Source: Gemmatimonadaceae bacterium
Lineage (GTDB): Bacteria; Gemmatimonadota; Gemmatimonadetes; Gemmatimonadales; Gemmatimonadaceae
DNA: 64,000 bases
Reading direction: 5' to 3'
Assembly (NCBI GenBank): GCA_013816855.1
Contig: JACDDT010000004.1
Span: forward strand, 1-64,000
How positions within the stretch are numbered: the stretch's first letter is position 1; each line of letters begins with the position of its first letter. Of this stretch, positions 45,447 through 57,094 are shown piece after piece. Under the pieces are notes generated by a model, which worked only from the letters and a program-made list of their open reading frames with translations, was not told the DNA's origin and made no database searches. A program made the position numbers and the translations under genes.

Positions 45447-45626
45447 CCAGAGAGAAGAAACTGCTACACCGTTGGGACGGAGAGATCATTTTTTGAGCCA
45501 ACAAGTCCTTCGGGTGGGTTCGATAAACTTTGCTGACGTCATGCCCCAGTGCGGGGAAGACGGTAGGTAGGGTGAGGACCTCATACATTCGACCGGGCTT
45601 CAAAAAACCTCTCCGTTCCCTGTTTA

Positions 45627-45656
45627 GAAGAAGCTCCGCCTCGGCGGAGCTTCTTC
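45627..45656 (+). promoter_or_regulatory. Perfect 14-bp hairpin in the leader of the pterin operon
   Basis: GAAGAAGCTCCGCC and its exact complement are separated by two bases, making a very stable hairpin that ends 23 nt before the ATG of the pterin synthase gene. Only a short CGTTTCC follows, so it is at best a weak intrinsic terminator. Its place in the leader suggests attenuation, mRNA protection or translational control. The rest of 45407-45679 shows no ORF and no riboswitch class I recognise. Confidence 0.6.
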
Positions 45657-45679
45657 GTTTCCGATATCTTACGCAATAC

Positions 45680-46093
45680 ATGCCCACCGTGACAGTAACC
45701 CGCCGAGTGCGCTTTAACGCCGCCCACAGGGTGCATAACCCGGCGCTGCCCGACGATGAAAACGCCCGCCTCTTCGGAAAGTGCAACAACCCGAACTGGC
45801 ACGGTCATAATTACACGCTCGACGTCTCCGTCGAGGGGCCGATGGATCCGAAGACCGGCTACGTCTTCGACCTCGCCAAGCTAAAAGCGGTTGTGCAGAA
45901 GGAAATCACCGATATCGTCGACCACCGGAACTTCAACCTCGATGTCCCGTTCATGAAGGACGTCATTCCGACGACGGAGAACATCGTCGTCGCTTTTTGG
46001 AAACTACTCGCGCCGAAAGTGGCGCCCGCCGCGCTCAAGCGGCTGGTGTTGTGGGAGACGGAGAACAACTATGTCGAATACGACGGGCGATAA
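45680..46093 (+). CDS. 6-pyruvoyl-tetrahydropterin synthase, CX5HGH type
   Basis: A 137-residue T-fold enzyme. Zinc ligands are His16, His41 and His43; catalytic Cys35 lies in [15 protein letters not shown]. The Cys-x5-His-Gly-His spacing and the phrase [10 protein letters not shown] are those of the biopterin-forming PTPS of animals and some bacteria, not of QueD, which has Cys-x3-HGH. Further matches are [23 protein letters not shown] and the pterin-anchoring Glu in [10 protein letters not shown]. It converts dihydroneopterin triphosphate to 6-pyruvoyl-tetrahydropterin. It overlaps folE by 23 nt. A queuosine role cannot be excluded without assay. Confidence 0.88.
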   Translation: MPTVTVTRRVRFNAAHRVHNPALPDDENARLFGKCNNPNWHGHNYTLDVSVEGPMDPKTGYVFDLAKLKAVVQKEITDIVDHRNFNLDVPFMKDVIPTTENIVVAFWKLLAPKVAPAALKRLVLWETENNYVEYDGR

Positions 46094-46652
46094 AGAGCTC
46101 GAAGAGCTGATTAGGCGGCAGCTCGAGCTGATTGGCGAAGACCCTGCGCGGGAAGGCCTCGTTCGCACGCCCGCGCGCGTCGCTGCCTCTCTCAAGTTTC
46201 TCACGCAGGGCTACGACGGCGATGCGCGCTCGGTCATCGGCGACGCCATTTTCGAGGAAAAGCACGACAACATGATCATGGTGCGCGACATCGAGCTGTA
46301 CTCGATGTGCGAGCACCACATGCTTCCGTTTTTCGGCAAGGCGCACATCGCCTACATCCCGAACGGCAAGATCGTCGGCCTTTCAAAGCTCCCGCGCATC
46401 GTCGATGTCTTCTCGCGCAGGCTCCAGGTGCAGGAGCGGCTCACCGATCAAATTGCCGAGGCGATTTGCTCCGTGTTGAACCCCACGGGATGCGGTGTCG
46501 TGATCGAGGCCCTCCACCTCTGCATGATGATGCGCGGAGTGCAGAAGCAGAACTCGAGGACGATCACTTCCGCGCTGCGCGGCAGCTTCCTCAAGGATCC
46601 CAAGACGCGCGACGAGTTTCTCCGCCTCGCGCATCACAACGGCAATTCGTGA
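46071..46652 (+). CDS. folE: GTP cyclohydrolase I
   Basis: A 193-residue type I enzyme that turns GTP into dihydroneopterin triphosphate. Zinc ligands are Cys80, His83 and Cys151 ([33 protein letters not shown]). Other hallmarks are [22 protein letters not shown] and the C-terminal FLRLAHH. It overlaps the pterin synthase upstream by 23 nt and the SDR by 4 nt (GTGA), so product and next enzyme are made together. Folate synthesis also uses this enzyme. Confidence 0.96.
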   Translation: MSNTTGDKELEELIRRQLELIGEDPAREGLVRTPARVAASLKFLTQGYDGDARSVIGDAIFEEKHDNMIMVRDIELYSMCEHHMLPFFGKAHIAYIPNGKIVGLSKLPRIVDVFSRRLQVQERLTDQIAEAICSVLNPTGCGVVIEALHLCMMMRGVQKQNSRTITSALRGSFLKDPKTRDEFLRLAHHNGNS

Positions 46653-47356
46653 GCGGGAAGCGGCTGACCGGCTGTAACGTCGTCATCACAGGGGGGTCGC
46701 GCGGAATAGGCGCGGTCACCGCCGGCCGGCTCGTTGCCGAGGGCGCGCGCGTTCTCTCGCTGTCGCGAAAAGCCGGAGAAAAACAGGCCGGCATGGACCA
46801 CGTGCAGTGCGATGTGACAAAAGCGTCGAGCGTCGCCCATGCTGCCGCCAATGTTGTCACGATGTTCGCCGGCGCTCCCGACATCGTCATCAACAACGCG
46901 GGCATCTTCCAGATGGCGTCCGTGGCTGAAACGAAGACCGAGATGTTCGCCGATGTGGTCGGCACGAATCTCTTCGGGCCGTTTCACGTCATAAACGCTT
47001 TTCTTGCGGGAATGCTCAAGCGAGGGAAGGGGCACGTGATAAGTATCGGGTCGATCGCCGACCAGCTCGCCTTCGCCGAGAACGGTGCCTACTCAGCGGC
47101 GAAGTTCGGGGTTCGCGGACTGCATCAGGTTCTGCGCGCAGAGCTCAAAGGCACCGGCGTTCGCTCCACTCTGATCTCGCCGGGCAATGTGGACACCAGC
47201 ATGTGGGACGCGCATCTCGAAAGCGCCGAGGCCGCCGCAAAATTTCCGGCACGCGACGCGATGCTTCGCCCCGATAACATCGCCGACGCCATCTTGTTTG
47301 TGCTCACGCTGCCGCCGTCAGCGAACGTCGACGAGATCCGCATCACGCCCGCCTGA
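46649..47356 (+). CDS. Short-chain dehydrogenase/reductase in the pterin operon (sepiapterin reductase candidate)
   Basis: A 235-residue classical SDR. The cofactor motif is [12 protein letters not shown] (residues 11-22), followed by [15 protein letters not shown], the catalytic Ser near residue 132-135 (ISIGSIADQ), and Tyr148-x3-Lys152 (YSAAK). GTG 46649 overlaps the folE stop. Placed after GTP cyclohydrolase I and a CX5HGH pterin synthase, a sepiapterin-reductase-like role completing tetrahydrobiopterin is a reasonable inference, but the sequence alone reads as a generic SDR. Confidence 0.85.
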   Translation: MSGKRLTGCNVVITGGSRGIGAVTAGRLVAEGARVLSLSRKAGEKQAGMDHVQCDVTKASSVAHAAANVVTMFAGAPDIVINNAGIFQMASVAETKTEMFADVVGTNLFGPFHVINAFLAGMLKRGKGHVISIGSIADQLAFAENGAYSAAKFGVRGLHQVLRAELKGTGVRSTLISPGNVDTSMWDAHLESAEAAAKFPARDAMLRPDNIADAILFVLTLPPSANVDEIRITPA

Positions 47357-47359
47357 TCC

Positions 47360-47983
47360 ATGTTCATTGAGCTTGTCGAGCTGCTGCGATGCATTCGCGC
47401 GCACGATGAGAGCTGGCTGGTTGCATCGATAGACGAGCTCCACGAGCGATCGATCCGGCGCGGAACGCTCGGCTGCCCGGTCTGTCAGGCTGAATATCGA
47501 ATCATCGATGGAACCGCGGATTTTTCTGGCGCAACGGCTTCCGCCGTTCCCGCGGCGGAAACTCTCAACTCCTATGAAGTCGCGCTCCGCGCCGGCGCTT
47601 TCCTCGGTCTCGCGGATTCAGCCGGTACGGTCATCCTCGGCGGATCATGGGCAGCCGGCGCGTCAACCCTCGCAGAATCAACAGGCGCTCGAGCGTTCAC
47701 CGCGAACGCCATGACGGATGCTGAGCAACCCGGCGTTGGGCGCATTCTCGTTCAAAATATTTTTCCGTTCGCCATCGCGTCGTGCGCCGGGATCGCGCTC
47801 GACGCCACTTTCGATGACAGAGCGGTCGAAGGCGCCCTGCGCGTCATTCGCCCCGGCGGACGAATCGTCGGACCAGCCGCCATCGCCCGCCCGGATGGCG
47901 TGGCATTACTGGCTGAAGACGCGGAGTGGTGGGTCGGTGAAAAACCGCCCGAGGTTACGACCCTTCGTAGAGGGAGTCGATAA
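47360..47983 (+). CDS. Unknown protein with Trm112-like N-terminus and Rossmann-like C-terminus
   Basis: A 207-residue protein starting 3 nt after the SDR stop. Residues about 35-55 (RGTLGCPVCQAEYRIIDGTADF) resemble the Trm112/Trm112-like zinc-ribbon segment, but only one CxxC pair is seen. The rest has a methyltransferase-like pattern without a clear SAM motif (AGTVILGGSWAAGASTLAE, GALRVIRPGGRIVGPAAIARPDG). It may be a catalytically inert partner or a divergent methyltransferase. Its 3' end overlaps the convergent acyl-CoA ligase by 29 nt. Confidence 0.65.
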   Translation: MFIELVELLRCIRAHDESWLVASIDELHERSIRRGTLGCPVCQAEYRIIDGTADFSGATASAVPAAETLNSYEVALRAGAFLGLADSAGTVILGGSWAAGASTLAESTGARAFTANAMTDAEQPGVGRILVQNIFPFAIASCAGIALDATFDDRAVEGALRVIRPGGRIVGPAAIARPDGVALLAEDAEWWVGEKPPEVTTLRRGSR

Positions 47984-49793
47984 GCGCCTTGTAGGTTTTG
48001 TCGATAACACGGCGCTTCACTTTTTGCGTCGGTGTGAGCTCGCCGCGCTCGAGCGTGAAGTCGTGCTCTAGCAGCCCCACCTTCTTGGGAATCTCGAAGT
48101 GCGCGACGCCGGCGAGCTCGCCGAGTACTTCTTTGTCCATCTTCATTTGAATGGTGGGCATTTTCAGGAGCTGCGCGCGGGCGGTCCAAATGATCGGCGG
48201 GCTTTGGCGCATCGCCCATTTCTCGAGCTGATCGAAGTTCGGAACGATGAGGATGACGGGGAACTTCCGCTTGTCGCCGATCATCACCGCCTGAGCGACG
48301 TACTTGTTCGTCTTGACTTTGTTTTCCATCGGCTGCGGCGCGATGTTTTTTCCGCCCGCCGTGACGATGATGTCTTTTTTGCGATCGGTGATCGCCAGGT
48401 AGCCGTCGCGCAGCTCGCCGATGTCCCCGGTGTGAAACCAGCCATCGGCGTCAATCGCCTCGCGCGTGGCTTCCGGCTTGTTGAAATAGCCCTTCATGAT
48501 CTGGGGGCCGCGCGCGAGGATCTCGCCGTCTGCCGCGATTTTCACCTCGGTGCCTGCAATGGGCCGCCCGACCGTGCCGATGCGGAACGCGTCCGGAGTA
48601 TTCACCGCGATTACCGGTGACGTCTCCGTGAGGCCATAGCCCTCGAGGATCTCCAGGCCGGCGGCGTAGAAAAACTTGTTGATGTCTGGTGAAAGCGGCG
48701 CGCCTCCGGAAACGAAATAGCGGAGTCTGCCGCCTGTGCGCGCCTTCAGTTTAGAGAACACGAGCTTTTGCGCGATGGCGTACTTCCTCTCTAGCATTCC
48801 GCCCGGCGTGCGGCCGGCGAGCTTCTCGTCCGCCCATTTGTCGGCGACGCCCTTCGCCCAGAAGAAGATTTTCTTCTTCATCGTTCCGCCGGAGAGCGCC
48901 GTCTCGAGAATGCGTGCATACATCTTCTCGTACAGGCGCGGCACCGAGAGCACGACCGTCGGCTTCACCTCGCCCATGTTGATCGGAACGGTATCGATGG
49001 ACTCGGCGTAAGCGATCGAAGTGCCGGTGGTAAAGGGGAGATAATGTCCTCCCGTCCGCTCGAAGATGTGCGAGAGGGGAAGGAAGCTCAGGCAAACGTC
49101 TTTTCCGTCGAAGGGAATCGCGTCCTTGATGGACATCACATTCGAGAAAATGTTGTCGTGCGAGAGCATCACGCCCTTTGGCTCTCCGGTGGTGCCCGAG
49201 GTGTAGATGATGGTGGCGACTTCATCGGGCTTCACGGCGAGCGCCCGCTGCTTGTACGCCGCCAAAGCGGCCGGAGATTCGTCGGCGCTCCCCGTTCTCT
49301 CCAGCTGATCGAGTGACATGTCGGCCAGCTCACCCACCTGGTCGAAGCTGATGAAAAAACGCAGCGCGGGGAGCGACGCGGCCGGCCCGCTCTGCGCGCG
49401 AAGCTCTGCGATCTTCTCCGCTTGTGCGCGTGTGGATACGAAAATACCGATCGCGCTCGAGTCTCTCAGGATGTACCCGATCTGATCCGCGGGCAGTGTT
49501 GGATAAATCGGAACGTCGGCGAGACCGGCAGTGAGGCAGGCAAAATCTGCGATTGCCCACTCCGGGCGGTTCTCTGAAAGAAGGGCGACGCGGTCACCGG
49601 GCTGGGCGCCCAATCGAGCAAGACCCGCTGCCGCGCGGCGCACGCGCGCCTCGACTTCCTTATGCGAAATCGGTTTGTAGCTTCCGTCGACTTTCACCTG
49701 AAGCGCGTCCGGCCGGTTGAAGCGCGAGACCGCATCGAAGAAGAGCTGATTCAGAGTGCCCGGGGCCGGTCGGCTTCCACCGCTTGCCTGCAT
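47955..49793 (-). CDS. Long-chain acyl-CoA synthetase / AMP-binding enzyme
   Basis: A 612-residue ANL-superfamily enzyme. The P-loop-like A3 motif is IIYTSGTTGEPKGVMLSH, A5 is LEGYGLTETSP, A7/A8 are WFHTGDIGELRDGYL and ITDRKKDIIVTAGGKNIAPQ. This matches the FadD15/long-chain fatty acid ligase group, which activates fatty acids as acyl-AMP, then acyl-CoA. ATG 49793 is preceded by GGAGGA at 9 nt; GTG 49802 is too close to it. The enoyl-CoA hydratase at 62 kb could belong to the same fatty-acid pathway. Confidence 0.93.
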   Translation of the reverse strand: MQASGGSRPAPGTLNQLFFDAVSRFNRPDALQVKVDGSYKPISHKEVEARVRRAAAGLARLGAQPGDRVALLSENRPEWAIADFACLTAGLADVPIYPTLPADQIGYILRDSSAIGIFVSTRAQAEKIAELRAQSGPAASLPALRFFISFDQVGELADMSLDQLERTGSADESPAALAAYKQRALAVKPDEVATIIYTSGTTGEPKGVMLSHDNIFSNVMSIKDAIPFDGKDVCLSFLPLSHIFERTGGHYLPFTTGTSIAYAESIDTVPINMGEVKPTVVLSVPRLYEKMYARILETALSGGTMKKKIFFWAKGVADKWADEKLAGRTPGGMLERKYAIAQKLVFSKLKARTGGRLRYFVSGGAPLSPDINKFFYAAGLEILEGYGLTETSPVIAVNTPDAFRIGTVGRPIAGTEVKIAADGEILARGPQIMKGYFNKPEATREAIDADGWFHTGDIGELRDGYLAITDRKKDIIVTAGGKNIAPQPMENKVKTNKYVAQAVMIGDKRKFPVILIVPNFDQLEKWAMRQSPPIIWTARAQLLKMPTIQMKMDKEVLGELAGVAHFEIPKKVGLLEHDFTLERGELTPTQKVKRRVIDKTYKALIDSLYEGS

Positions 49794-49818
49794 TTCCGTC
49801 ACTCCTCCGTGTAGCGCG

Positions 49819-50580
49819 TTAGCCGCGCGGTTTGATGCGTACGACGAGCCTTACCGGCCCGCCCTTCAAAACTTTTCCTCGATACTTCGCAGTTGCGTTA
49901 ATGACTATCGAATCGTTCAGCGTCGGACTGCTGAGGAGCGTAGCGTGCAGCCGAATGCGCCGCCCCGCAAGACCGTTCGTGTCGGTGGTGTCTACATTCG
50001 ACTTCCGCCCCGCCTCGTCGACGAGATCAGCGACCGCTGAGCCCGATGGTGACACGACTGCGAAGCTCACGAGGTAGGCATTAACGGCGCTGTCCGCCCC
50101 CGTGACACCGTGACGAAGCGAGACTGTAACGGCCGAGGAAAGGTTGAGCGTTGTGTCGAGCAGCGAATAGCGGATGCTGTCAACTCTGTTGCCCGCGAAC
50201 ATCGTATCCGGGCGGAGTGTCACCGACAAAAGGCGCTCGGCTTGGATTTCTCCGACGGTGGCAATGATACGGACAGGCGTTGCGCGGACGCTGTCGCCTC
50301 GAATGAGGCCGGTGATGCTGTCTACTGTGACGCCGCGGTCTGCGGTGTAGTACCGCACTGTCGCCGTCGGTATGACGGCGCCACCGAAGTCGAACGCTGT
50401 CACGCGGGGGAGCGCAATAGCGCCTGTCGTGTCGCGAAGTGAATCACCAACTACCACAGACGGAAATGCGAGCGAGTCGAACTGGATGGACAAGATCTCA
50501 TTCTTGGCGCCGGTGACGTCGGTGCATGCGCCGGCGGCGATTACCCCGACCACCGCGAGAATGAGCGCGCACTTCCTCAC
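49819..50580 (-). CDS. Putative Ig-like surface lipoprotein
   Basis: A 253-residue protein. The N-terminus VRKCALILAVVGVIAAGAC is a lipoprotein-style signal with Cys19. The mature part is Thr/Val/Asp-rich with repeated beta-sandwich-like phrases (FDSLAFPSVVVGDSLRDT, ERLLSVTLRPDTMFAGNRVD, INATAKYRGKVLKGGPVRLV). This recalls bacterial Ig-like (Big) lipoproteins of unknown role. GTG 50580 overlaps the parA stop by 4 nt, so it is at the end of a parA-containing unit. Confidence 0.7.
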   Translation of the reverse strand: MRKCALILAVVGVIAAGACTDVTGAKNEILSIQFDSLAFPSVVVGDSLRDTTGAIALPRVTAFDFGGAVIPTATVRYYTADRGVTVDSITGLIRGDSVRATPVRIIATVGEIQAERLLSVTLRPDTMFAGNRVDSIRYSLLDTTLNLSSAVTVSLRHGVTGADSAVNAYLVSFAVVSPSGSAVADLVDEAGRKSNVDTTDTNGLAGRRIRLHATLLSSPTLNDSIVINATAKYRGKVLKGGPVRLVVRIKPRG

Positions 50581-51344
50581 GACATGCGCTCGGCGAGAAT
50601 CGTGGAAAGATTCACGTACGCCTGCGCCGCAGGATCCGCTGGTGTGCGCACCACTACCGGTAGCCCCGCCGCGAACGCATCCGCGGCTGCAATCGTTCTC
50701 GGAATCATGATGTCGAAGACGATGTTCGCGGGCAGATGCTTTCTCACATAGTCGACCACCCGGTCGCTGGCGCCACTATCGGGGTCGTACATGGTGAGCA
50801 GAATTCCGTCCAGAGCGAGGCGTTCGTTAGTGGAGACGATGTCCTGGATGCCGCGGAGAATCTGGGGGGTGGTCTGCAGTGCCAGCGGCTCGCACTGAAG
50901 CGGAACAATGACGTGATCGCTTCCGCGCAGAACCGTTCTCGTCACGTTTCCAAGCCCCGGTGGCGTGTCGACGACTACGATTTCGCAGCGCGACTGCGCC
51001 ATCTCCAGCAGGTCCTTGAGAACATCGGTCTCGCCGATGAGCTGCTGATAAATTGCGTGATCGGCCTCATCCGCGACGGAACCCGCGAGAATAACGCGCA
51101 GCCAGGGAAGGGCGGTCGGAAGGATAATCTCCCGAAGCTGGCGCTCACCGTTGAGATAGTCGGCGAATCCGAATGTCGGGTGCCCCCGCTGCAAGCCGAC
51201 GCCATAACGCACCGATCCCTGCGGATCCACGTCGATGAGGAGCGTCTTCAACCCGCGGCGCGCGAAGGCCGCTGCGAGATTCACTGCCGTCGTGGTCTTT
51301 CCCACTCCACCCTTCTGGCTTACGACAGCCAACACGCGACCCAT
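50577..51344 (-). CDS. ParA/Soj-family partition ATPase
   Basis: A 255-residue deviant-Walker ATPase. Walker A is QKGGVGKTTTAVNLAAAFA, the A' region is LLIDVDPQGSVRYGVGL, and Walker B is IVVVDTPPGLGN. No parB lies beside it, so it may be an orphan ParA that positions cellular cargo, or the chromosomal ParA with ParB elsewhere. Its start abuts the stop of the upstream TPR gene without a gap. Confidence 0.88.
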   Translation of the reverse strand: MGRVLAVVSQKGGVGKTTTAVNLAAAFARRGLKTLLIDVDPQGSVRYGVGLQRGHPTFGFADYLNGERQLREIILPTALPWLRVILAGSVADEADHAIYQQLIGETDVLKDLLEMAQSRCEIVVVDTPPGLGNVTRTVLRGSDHVIVPLQCEPLALQTTPQILRGIQDIVSTNERLALDGILLTMYDPDSGASDRVVDYVRKHLPANIVFDIMIPRTIAAADAFAAGLPVVVRTPADPAAQAYVNLSTILAERMS

Positions 51345-51827
51345 CTACTCGATCGTCCCCGGAAACTCCCTCGCCGGCATAACGTCGTCTTTCGATTCTG
51401 TGGGCGTGTGAAGCTGATCGAGGGTGCGCTTCGCGTGACCGATCCACCGTTCCGCTTCAGGACCGGTTGGCGCATCCATGAGAAACGCTTCGAGATGGTA
51501 CGCCGCGTCACGCTCTTCCCCGCGTTTCAGCAGCAGGTAGGCGAGGCCATAGTGCGCGCCTGAAAGCTTCGGCTCGATTGAGAGGGCGTGCTTGTAACTC
51601 CGAATCGCATCGTCGAGCTGGCCGCTTTTGGAAAACGCGATCGCCATGTTCTCCAGCACACGGACATTGTTCGGGCGTTCGCGCAGCGCGAGGCGATATG
51701 ATGTCAGCGCTGCGTCGTAGTCGCCCCGCTTCTCGAGCGTGATACCCTCACTCAAATAATCGGGCTTGCCGCTTCCGGCCGGGTGGGAAGAAGATTTTGC
51801 GCCGCGGAATTTGTCCCAGAACGACAT
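51345..51827 (-). CDS. TPR-repeat protein
   Basis: A 160-residue soluble protein. Residues about 25-135 form three to four tetratricopeptide repeats (LEKRGDYDAALTSYRLAL, FSKSGQLDDAIRSYKHAL, LLKRGEERDAAYHLEAFL). The N-terminus MSFWDKFRGAKSS is short and basic. It is directly joined to parA, so it may be a partner or adaptor for that ATPase (inference). Confidence 0.85.
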   Translation of the reverse strand: MSFWDKFRGAKSSSHPAGSGKPDYLSEGITLEKRGDYDAALTSYRLALRERPNNVRVLENMAIAFSKSGQLDDAIRSYKHALSIEPKLSGAHYGLAYLLLKRGEERDAAYHLEAFLMDAPTGPEAERWIGHAKRTLDQLHTPTESKDDVMPAREFPGTIE

Positions 51828-51876
51828 CCCCCGAATCTACCGAGCGGAGAGGGTGAGGTCTACGCCGGCTGAACGG

Positions 51877-52395
51877 CTATCCCTCGGCGGCGCCTATCCT
51901 CTCCCAACCCTCGCCGGCACGCATACGCTCGTAGGCGTCATCCATCATCTCAGCGTTGCCGGCGAGAAAGCGGCAGGTCGCACTCCCTTCCGAACTGCAC
52001 TCGATCTCCATCACCGCGACCGGGTAATCCGCGAGCGGCGCGAGGAATCCCGCCAGCACTCCGGTGGTGACGTTACAGCCTCCCCCCGAAGAGGCTTCCC
52101 AGCATCCGTCGATGTCGACGACGGCAAGAGCGTCGTGCGAAGAGCGCAGCGTGAGACGGCCCCAGCCGGCTTCGGAGAAGAACGAGCTCGCCTTCGCGGA
52201 AAAATCCTCGAGCGGCATCTCCGATGGACCTGCTCCACCTTCCGATCGAACTTGTTCGGCGAAGGCCGCATAAAGTGCTGCCCCGCTGGCGTGGCCCGCT
52301 TCGCGTAGAGCCTCGGCGCCACCGGACGTTTCGGCCGCAGCTTTCAATCGACGAACGGTTTCGCCGGCCACGAGAACAAGGTTGGGAGCAGTCAT
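51877..52395 (-). CDS. V4R (4-vinyl reductase) domain protein
   Basis: A 172-residue protein whose C-terminal two thirds match the V4R domain, a small-molecule-binding fold found in BchJ and in sensory proteins. Visible marks are the cysteines in DGCWEASSGGGCNVTTGVLA and VMEIECSSEGSATCRFLAG. In this family the Cys set can bind metal or participate in ligand sensing. No photosynthesis gene is nearby, so a sensory or hydrocarbon-binding role is more likely than chlorophyll synthesis. Confidence 0.78.
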   Translation of the reverse strand: MTAPNLVLVAGETVRRLKAAAETSGGAEALREAGHASGAALYAAFAEQVRSEGGAGPSEMPLEDFSAKASSFFSEAGWGRLTLRSSHDALAVVDIDGCWEASSGGGCNVTTGVLAGFLAPLADYPVAVMEIECSSEGSATCRFLAGNAEMMDDAYERMRAGEGWERIGAAEG

Positions 52396-52429
52396 TTATG
52401 AATGGACGATTTCAAGTCGTAGATGTTGC

Positions 52430-55461
<3,032 letters not shown>

Positions 55462-55472
<11 letters not shown>

Positions 55473-55851
55473 TGCTCTTGCCGAGAAAGCGCTGGACCTC
55501 CGCCACTACCGCCCGCGGCTCGCACGGCTTCGCGAGATAGCCGTCGCATCCGACCTCCATCGCCTTCTCACGATCGGAAGCAAGAGCGTGCGCGGTAAGC
55601 GCAATGATGGGGATGGCCTTCGTGGCGGGATCGTGCTTGAGCACCTGCGTCGCCTCCCAACCGTCGATGATCGGGATGGAGATGTCCATGAGGATGAGGT
55701 CCGGCTTCTCCGAGCGCGCCTTCGCGATTCCTTCCTCGCCGTTCAGAGCCTCGCTCACGTCGTAGCCGAAATGCTTGAGAATCGTGGAGTACACGATTCG
55801 ATTGTCTTCGTTGTCTTCAACAAGCAGCACGGTCTTACCAGATTCACTCAT
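55462..55851 (-). CDS. Single-domain response regulator (DivK/CheY-like)
   Basis: A 129-residue receiver domain with acidic pair in LLVEDNEDN, phosphoacceptor Asp56 (LILMDISIP), the conserved Thr in IIALTAHAL and Lys108 (YLAKPCEP). There is no output domain. ATG 55851 is preceded by GAGG at 7 nt. It overlaps the PleD-like gene by 11 nt; the same gene order, divK-pleD, is known in Caulobacter, where both act in one phosphorelay. Confidence 0.93.
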
Positions 55852-55968
55852 TTGCATACCTCGCACGGCTATTGCACGATTCGAACTGGAATCGAGACTA
55901 CCCCGCAATGGGGTGAGATTGTGACGTACTCCAAAGCCTAGGAAGCAATTTTCTTACCATTTGAGATT

Positions 55969-56289
55969 ATGAGCGAAATGTTTACCACCGACATAGAAGA
56001 CGGACAGCGGAAATCGGCCCTTATTCCTCTCACCGAACCGCCCCCCGAAATGGTCGCGGATTGGAACCAGATCGGCCTCTTCACAACCGGCGTCGCGCTG
56101 GGCGCCGTATTGGGCGCGACCATCGCGCTCCTGGTGGCGCCCGCTAGCGGCCGCGACACCCGCGGGCGAGTCGCGCGGAAATTTGGCCATGGCTCGGCCG
56201 GTGAGTCGGTGTGGGACGAGCTCGCCGATGAGCTCGCCCAGGCGGAGCGCGAGCTCAGGAAAGCCGGCGAAGAATCCGCTCCGGCCTAA
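55969..56289 (+). CDS. YtxH-domain small membrane protein
   Basis: A 106-residue protein with one membrane helix (about residues 36-58) containing TTGVALGAVLGATIALLVAP, then the YtxH pattern ASGRDTRGRVARKF and an acidic amphipathic helix (WDELADELAQAERELRKAG). YtxH proteins are envelope or stress-associated with no defined activity. It stands alone, divergent from the DivK-like gene and convergent, by a 4-nt overlap, with the TPR gene. Confidence 0.82.
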   Translation: MSEMFTTDIEDGQRKSALIPLTEPPPEMVADWNQIGLFTTGVALGAVLGATIALLVAPASGRDTRGRVARKFGHGSAGESVWDELADELAQAERELRKAGEESAPA

Positions 56290-57041
56290 AGCGACTTCAG
56301 CGCTTTGGCCGCTTCAGCCTTTAAGTGCCGATCGTTGGAATCGCCGATGGGCAGGTCGATCACCGCCTGATACTCCGCGCGCGCTTTGGCTTTGTCCTTC
56401 CGATCCTTGTAGATGGCGCCGAGGTCGAGATGATGCACAATGCGGGTCGGCTCGATCGCGACTGACTCCTGCATGTAACGCACTGCCTCCGCCCAGCTCG
56501 CCGATCCGAACACTTTTCCCCCGAGCAGATTCCGCGCGATCATGCGGGTGAACCCGTTGAGACGCATCACTTCCGCGTTCCAGACGCCCATCACGTGCAG
56601 ACAGCCGGCGTGCTTCGGGTTGAACTTGAGGCAGTCGAGCGCCTGCGCCCGCACGTCGGTTGCGTACTTGATGCGTTCCTTCGCTCCGAGTGAGAGCGCG
56701 CGCTTGCCGAGCGCTCGCGCGAGGTGAAAATGGCCCTCAGCATCGTTGGTATTCGCCGCGACCGCTCTGCGTGCGTACAATTCCGATTCAACGAACATTT
56801 TCTTTTGGACGTCGCCGTTCAGGTCGAATGAGGCGAGGTCAACTGCGGAGCGCGCCGTCTTCCACTGCGCTTCATAGTTGCTCGGATCGGCGTCTGCTGC
56901 TTGCTTGTAGTGACCCAGCGCCGCCGACGCGTTGAGCGCGACGTACTCACGATCGCCGAGCGCGACGTGGTTGACCGTTTGAGCGTTCGCGCTTGCTGCT
57001 ATGAAAAGCGCGAAGCAGGATGCAAAATGGCGCAGACGCAT
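56286..57041 (-). CDS. Exported TPR-like protein, RMDN-related
   Basis: A 251-residue protein with a signal peptide (MRLRHFASCFALFIAASANA) and helical repeats. The region FNPKHAGCLHVMGVWNAEVM through RMIARNLLGG and YMQESVAIEPTRIVHHLDLG resembles the TPR-like fold of the regulator of microtubule dynamics (RMDN) family, which has bacterial homologues of unknown role. Start ATG 57041 gives the signal peptide directly. It is divergent from the nucleoside phosphorylase gene by 53 nt. Confidence 0.75.
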   Translation of the reverse strand: MRLRHFASCFALFIAASANAQTVNHVALGDREYVALNASAALGHYKQAADADPSNYEAQWKTARSAVDLASFDLNGDVQKKMFVESELYARRAVAANTNDAEGHFHLARALGKRALSLGAKERIKYATDVRAQALDCLKFNPKHAGCLHVMGVWNAEVMRLNGFTRMIARNLLGGKVFGSASWAEAVRYMQESVAIEPTRIVHHLDLGAIYKDRKDKAKARAEYQAVIDLPIGDSNDRHLKAEAAKALKSL

Positions 57042-57094
57042 TGCTTGCTCCGAATTGAGATAGGTACGCGTTCCCAGACACCCGACAGGAATTA

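Noticed and set aside
45500-45545. tRNA-like GGTTCGATA segment upstream of the pterin operon
   Set aside because: No acceptor, D or anticodon stems can be folded around it.
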